Shown: positions 5,488 through 7,379 of the stretch, one piece after another
Layout of the letters: each line of letters starts with the position of its first letter
How positions within the stretch are numbered: the stretch's first letter is position 1
NCBI GenBank assembly: GCA_937888925.1
Contig: CALARM010000567.1
Location: 1-7,379 of the forward strand
Source of the DNA: an uncultured Synergistia bacterium
GTDB lineage: Bacteria > Eremiobacterota > SpSt-956 > JAKJGF01
Direction of reading: 5' to 3'
Length of the DNA: 7,379 bases
Translations under genes and position numbers: made by a program
The notes under the pieces: model-generated
What the model saw: only the letters and a program-made list of their open reading frames with translations
What the model was told of the DNA's origin: nothing
Databases searched by the model: none

Positions 5488-6870
5488 ATGAAAGTTGCCG
5501 GAGAAATAGTAGTTTTAAAGCATGGTAGAGAAAGAATAATATTTAATGCAGAACTGGTCAATCCGATTTATTTTCCCCGTGGCGGAGACAAAATTTTAAG
5601 GCTTCTGAATGAACTTAAATCATCAGAACCTTTCACTTCTCCGCCCCAGTTCTGCAGCAATGAATTATTCGATTTCTTAATTTTTCATTCCCTTCTGGTT
5701 CCTGACGATGCCGGTAAAATAGAACATAACTGCAATGAATGTGGCCAGACACATTCCGGCCAGAAGAGCCTCTATTTATTATTGAGCCATTCCTGCAATC
5801 AGTCGTGTATATACTGCTTCAACGGTATAAATACCTATAACAGAGACAGACATATTATGATGTCAGAAGAAATAGCATTTGCTGCCATAAAAGAAACATT
5901 TGCCACTGTTTCTGACAGACTGGAAATAGTATTTTTCGGAGGAGAACCACTCTTAAACTGGCAACTGGCAAAAAAAATAATAAATTACTGTGAGAAAAAC
6001 ATTCTTCCCGGAAATCCTGATAAATCCATAGCCTATCATCTAACGAGCAATCTCACCATTTTCCCTGATGATCTTATAGATACGGCAAAAAGATATAAAA
6101 TGACCTTTCTTGTTGACATTGACGGGCCGGAAGAAATTCATAACAAAACAAGACCGTTTATCGATGGCAGTGGAAGTTTTGGGATAACAGCAGAAAACAT
6201 TCGTAAACTTGTAGCCTCAGGCATAAAAGTTTCGTTGAGGGCAACAGTAACATCTCACAATGACAGTTTTATGACTGATATAGCAAAAACTCATAAAGAA
6301 CTCGGAGGAGAAAGCTGTGCATTTGTACCTCTTAACCCGGTGGATTCCGATGATAACATATTACCGATTTCACTCTGTCCGTCGCCGAAAAAATTTGCAT
6401 CAGGACTTAAAGAGGTATTTCATTCAAAAATCTGGCCAATAAAAGATCTATACCCTTTTAATGAATATATGGGAAGACTTCAACCTCTCTATAGAAACCA
6501 GTGGGGATGCGGCGCTCCTTTCGGTAATACCCCTGTAATTACAGCTTCAGGTGAGATTTTTTCCTGTATCTATCTTGTAGGGAATAAAAAATACCGGTTA
6601 GGTCATATCTCTTCGGGTGATTATCCCCGGCGGGATGTGATCTCTTATATGCTTGACACAGTAAATGTAAGTAGTCGCAGTGACTGCAGAACATGTGGCT
6701 ATAGATTTCTCTGCGGAGGAGGATGTCCTGTAGGAATATTTTCAATTGAAGGTAACAGAAATGCCAGAGCAGGTATAAAAAGATATGTTAAACAAATGGC
6801 CTGTACTGTAAGTAAAACAGTATTAAGAGAACTGCTGTGGGATCTCAGGCAGAAAAAAGGTTGCATTTGA
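5488..6870 (+). CDS. Radical SAM/SPASM domain protein, probable peptide or protein maturase
   Basis: A 460-residue iron-sulfur enzyme predicted to cleave S-adenosylmethionine and modify a peptide or protein. The radical SAM cluster motif is C103-x3-C107-x2-C110 (HSCNQSCIYCFNG), followed by FFGGEPLLN (149-157), an LTSN strand (185-188) and DIDGPEEIHNKTRPF (210-224). The SPASM region has C341, C360, then C400-x2-C403-x5-C409-x3-C413 and C439, the set expected to bind two auxiliary 4Fe-4S clusters. Residues 1-75 (strands, then helices ending in FHSLLVPDD) resemble the N-terminal peptide-binding winged helix seen in RiPP maturases, and C82/C85 (NCNEC) is an extra CxxC before the core. The overall pattern is closest to maturases of Cys-containing peptides, but no clear precursor is adjacent. 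The ATG at 5488 is the first start after an in-frame TAA at 5479; it has no Shine-Dalgarno. The family is sure; the substrate is unknown. Confidence 0.93.
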   Translation: MKVAGEIVVLKHGRERIIFNAELVNPIYFPRGGDKILRLLNELKSSEPFTSPPQFCSNELFDFLIFHSLLVPDDAGKIEHNCNECGQTHSGQKSLYLLLSHSCNQSCIYCFNGINTYNRDRHIMMSEEIAFAAIKETFATVSDRLEIVFFGGEPLLNWQLAKKIINYCEKNILPGNPDKSIAYHLTSNLTIFPDDLIDTAKRYKMTFLVDIDGPEEIHNKTRPFIDGSGSFGITAENIRKLVASGIKVSLRATVTSHNDSFMTDIAKTHKELGGESCAFVPLNPVDSDDNILPISLCPSPKKFASGLKEVFHSKIWPIKDLYPFNEYMGRLQPLYRNQWGCGAPFGNTPVITASGEIFSCIYLVGNKKYRLGHISSGDYPRRDVISYMLDTVNVSSRSDCRTCGYRFLCGGGCPVGIFSIEGNRNARAGIKRYVKQMACTVSKTVLRELLWDLRQKKGCI

Positions 6871-6894
6871 AGTTATAAAAAAACGCTATCTGAA

Positions 6895-6923
6895 TTGACT
6901 TATTTTCTATTTTACGTTATGAT
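6895..6923 (+). promoter_or_regulatory. Strong sigma70-type promoter for the exported TPR gene
   Basis: TTGACT (6895-6900; 5 of 6) and TATGAT (6918-6923; 5 of 6) are separated by exactly 17 bases. Transcription would begin near 6930. The -35 sequence recurs inverted as AGTCAA at 6929-6934, around the predicted start of transcription, which could be an operator-like pair or chance. The promoter lets the TPR gene be expressed independently of the radical SAM gene. Confidence 0.7.
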
Positions 6924-6940
6924 TTTATAGTCAAAAAAAT

Positions 6941-6948
6941 AAGGAGGT
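6941..6948 (+). promoter_or_regulatory. Consensus Shine-Dalgarno AAGGAGGT before the TPR gene
   Basis: AAGGAGGT lies 6 bases before ATG 6955. It is the strongest ribosome binding site in the window and, with the promoter just upstream, predicts high expression. It contrasts with the radical SAM gene, which has none. Confidence 0.85.
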
Positions 6949-6954
6949 AATAAC

Positions 6955-7379
6955 ATGTTTTTAAAAAAATTCTTATTCATTACATTAATCTTATTCATAG
7001 TAACAGTCAAGTTACCTGCCAGAGCAGAAACTGTAGAGGGATGGTATCTCAGGGGGCTTATCTTATATTCCCAGGGGATGGATAAATATGACCTTGCTAT
7101 AAAATGTTTTGACAGAGCTATTGAAGGCAAACCGGACTATATTGAAGCACTGGCTGCAAAAAGCCTTATACTGGCACAGCTTGACAGGACAGAAGAATCT
7201 ATGAAGTGTATAGACAGAATTCTGGAAATAAATCCGAAAACTGCCAGTGCCTGGTATTGTAAAGGTCTGGCTGCTTATGACCGGGGTAAAAAAGATGAAG
7301 CGATTAAACTTTTCGATAAAGCTCTGGAACTTGATCCTGAATATACAGGTGCGTGGATATATAAAGGATGGCTTCTGAC
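6955..7379 (+). CDS. Exported tetratricopeptide-repeat protein; 3' end outside window
   Basis: The 141 visible residues start with a Sec signal peptide: K4-K5, a hydrophobic core about 6-18, then PARA-E with probable signal peptidase I cleavage after A24. There is no lipobox cysteine. Three TPR units of 34 residues follow: about 28-62 (GWYLRGLILYSQG with a helix ending in FDRAIEGKPDY), 63-96 (EALAAKSLILAQ...ILEINPKT) and 97-130 (AWYCKGLAAYDRGKKDEAI...ALELDPEY). A fourth begins at 131 (TGAWIYKGWLL) and runs off the right edge. TPR arrays are binding scaffolds, and this one would act outside the cytoplasmic membrane. Its partner is unknown. It has its own promoter and an optimal ribosome binding site 84 bases after the radical SAM gene. 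The TPR and signal peptide calls are firm; total length and any later domain are not visible. Confidence 0.9.
   Translation, partial: MFLKKFLFITLILFIVTVKLPARAETVEGWYLRGLILYSQGMDKYDLAIKCFDRAIEGKPDYIEALAAKSLILAQLDRTEESMKCIDRILEINPKTASAWYCKGLAAYDRGKKDEAIKLFDKALELDPEYTGAWIYKGWLL

Noticed and set aside
5488..6870. Anaerobic sulfatase-maturating enzyme
   Set aside because: The cysteine layout is shared by all SPASM maturases, and no sulfatase gene is adjacent. The N-terminal region looks more like a peptide-binding domain.
6871..6954. Intrinsic terminator after the radical SAM gene
   Set aside because: A-runs and T-rich stretches are present, but no GC-containing stem precedes a T-tract.

Overview
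This window comes from an AT-rich bacterium. ATA and AGA codons are common, Shine-Dalgarno sites are clear before some genes, promoters are sigma70-like, and one gene has a Sec signal peptide. A radical SAM/SPASM enzyme suggests an anaerobic or microaerobic lifestyle. Nothing in the sequence fixes the phylum.

Layout: two gene groups diverge from an intergenic region at about 4836-5034. On the minus strand a 1289-residue protein (966-4835) is followed after a single codon by a prolyl-oligopeptidase (S9) family gene that runs off the left edge (1-962). On the plus strand lie a 103-residue dimeric alpha/beta-barrel protein (5035-5346), a 460-residue radical SAM/SPASM protein (5488-6870) and an exported TPR protein that runs off the right edge (6955-7379).

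The main discovery is the 1289-residue protein. Residues about 121-440 carry the conserved pattern of the cytoplasmic domain of FlhA/SctV (FHIPEP family), the export gate of flagella and type III secretion. The eight-helix membrane domain is absent and no other secretion gene is nearby. A second, shortened and diverged copy of the same fold is visible at residues about 648-800. A duplicated copy of the last FlhA subdomain lies at about 482-516. Stretches resembling the flagellar switch protein FliG occur at about 885-1022, and TPR-like helical repeats occur towards the C-terminus. It looks like a soluble protein assembled from export-gate and switch modules, reused for an unknown purpose.

The intergenic regions hold a second point of interest. 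Heptanucleotide repeats, (GTGAAGA)n on the left and (CGCGTCA)n on the right, lie in inverted orientation either side of the small barrel gene. The left one forms an imperfect hairpin between two divergent promoters. The right one ends about 15 bases before the radical SAM start codon, which has no ribosome binding site.

How the genes cooperate is not shown by the sequence. The co-directional FlhA-like and S9 genes are almost certainly one transcript. The plus-strand genes may be a loose set; the TPR gene has its own strong promoter.
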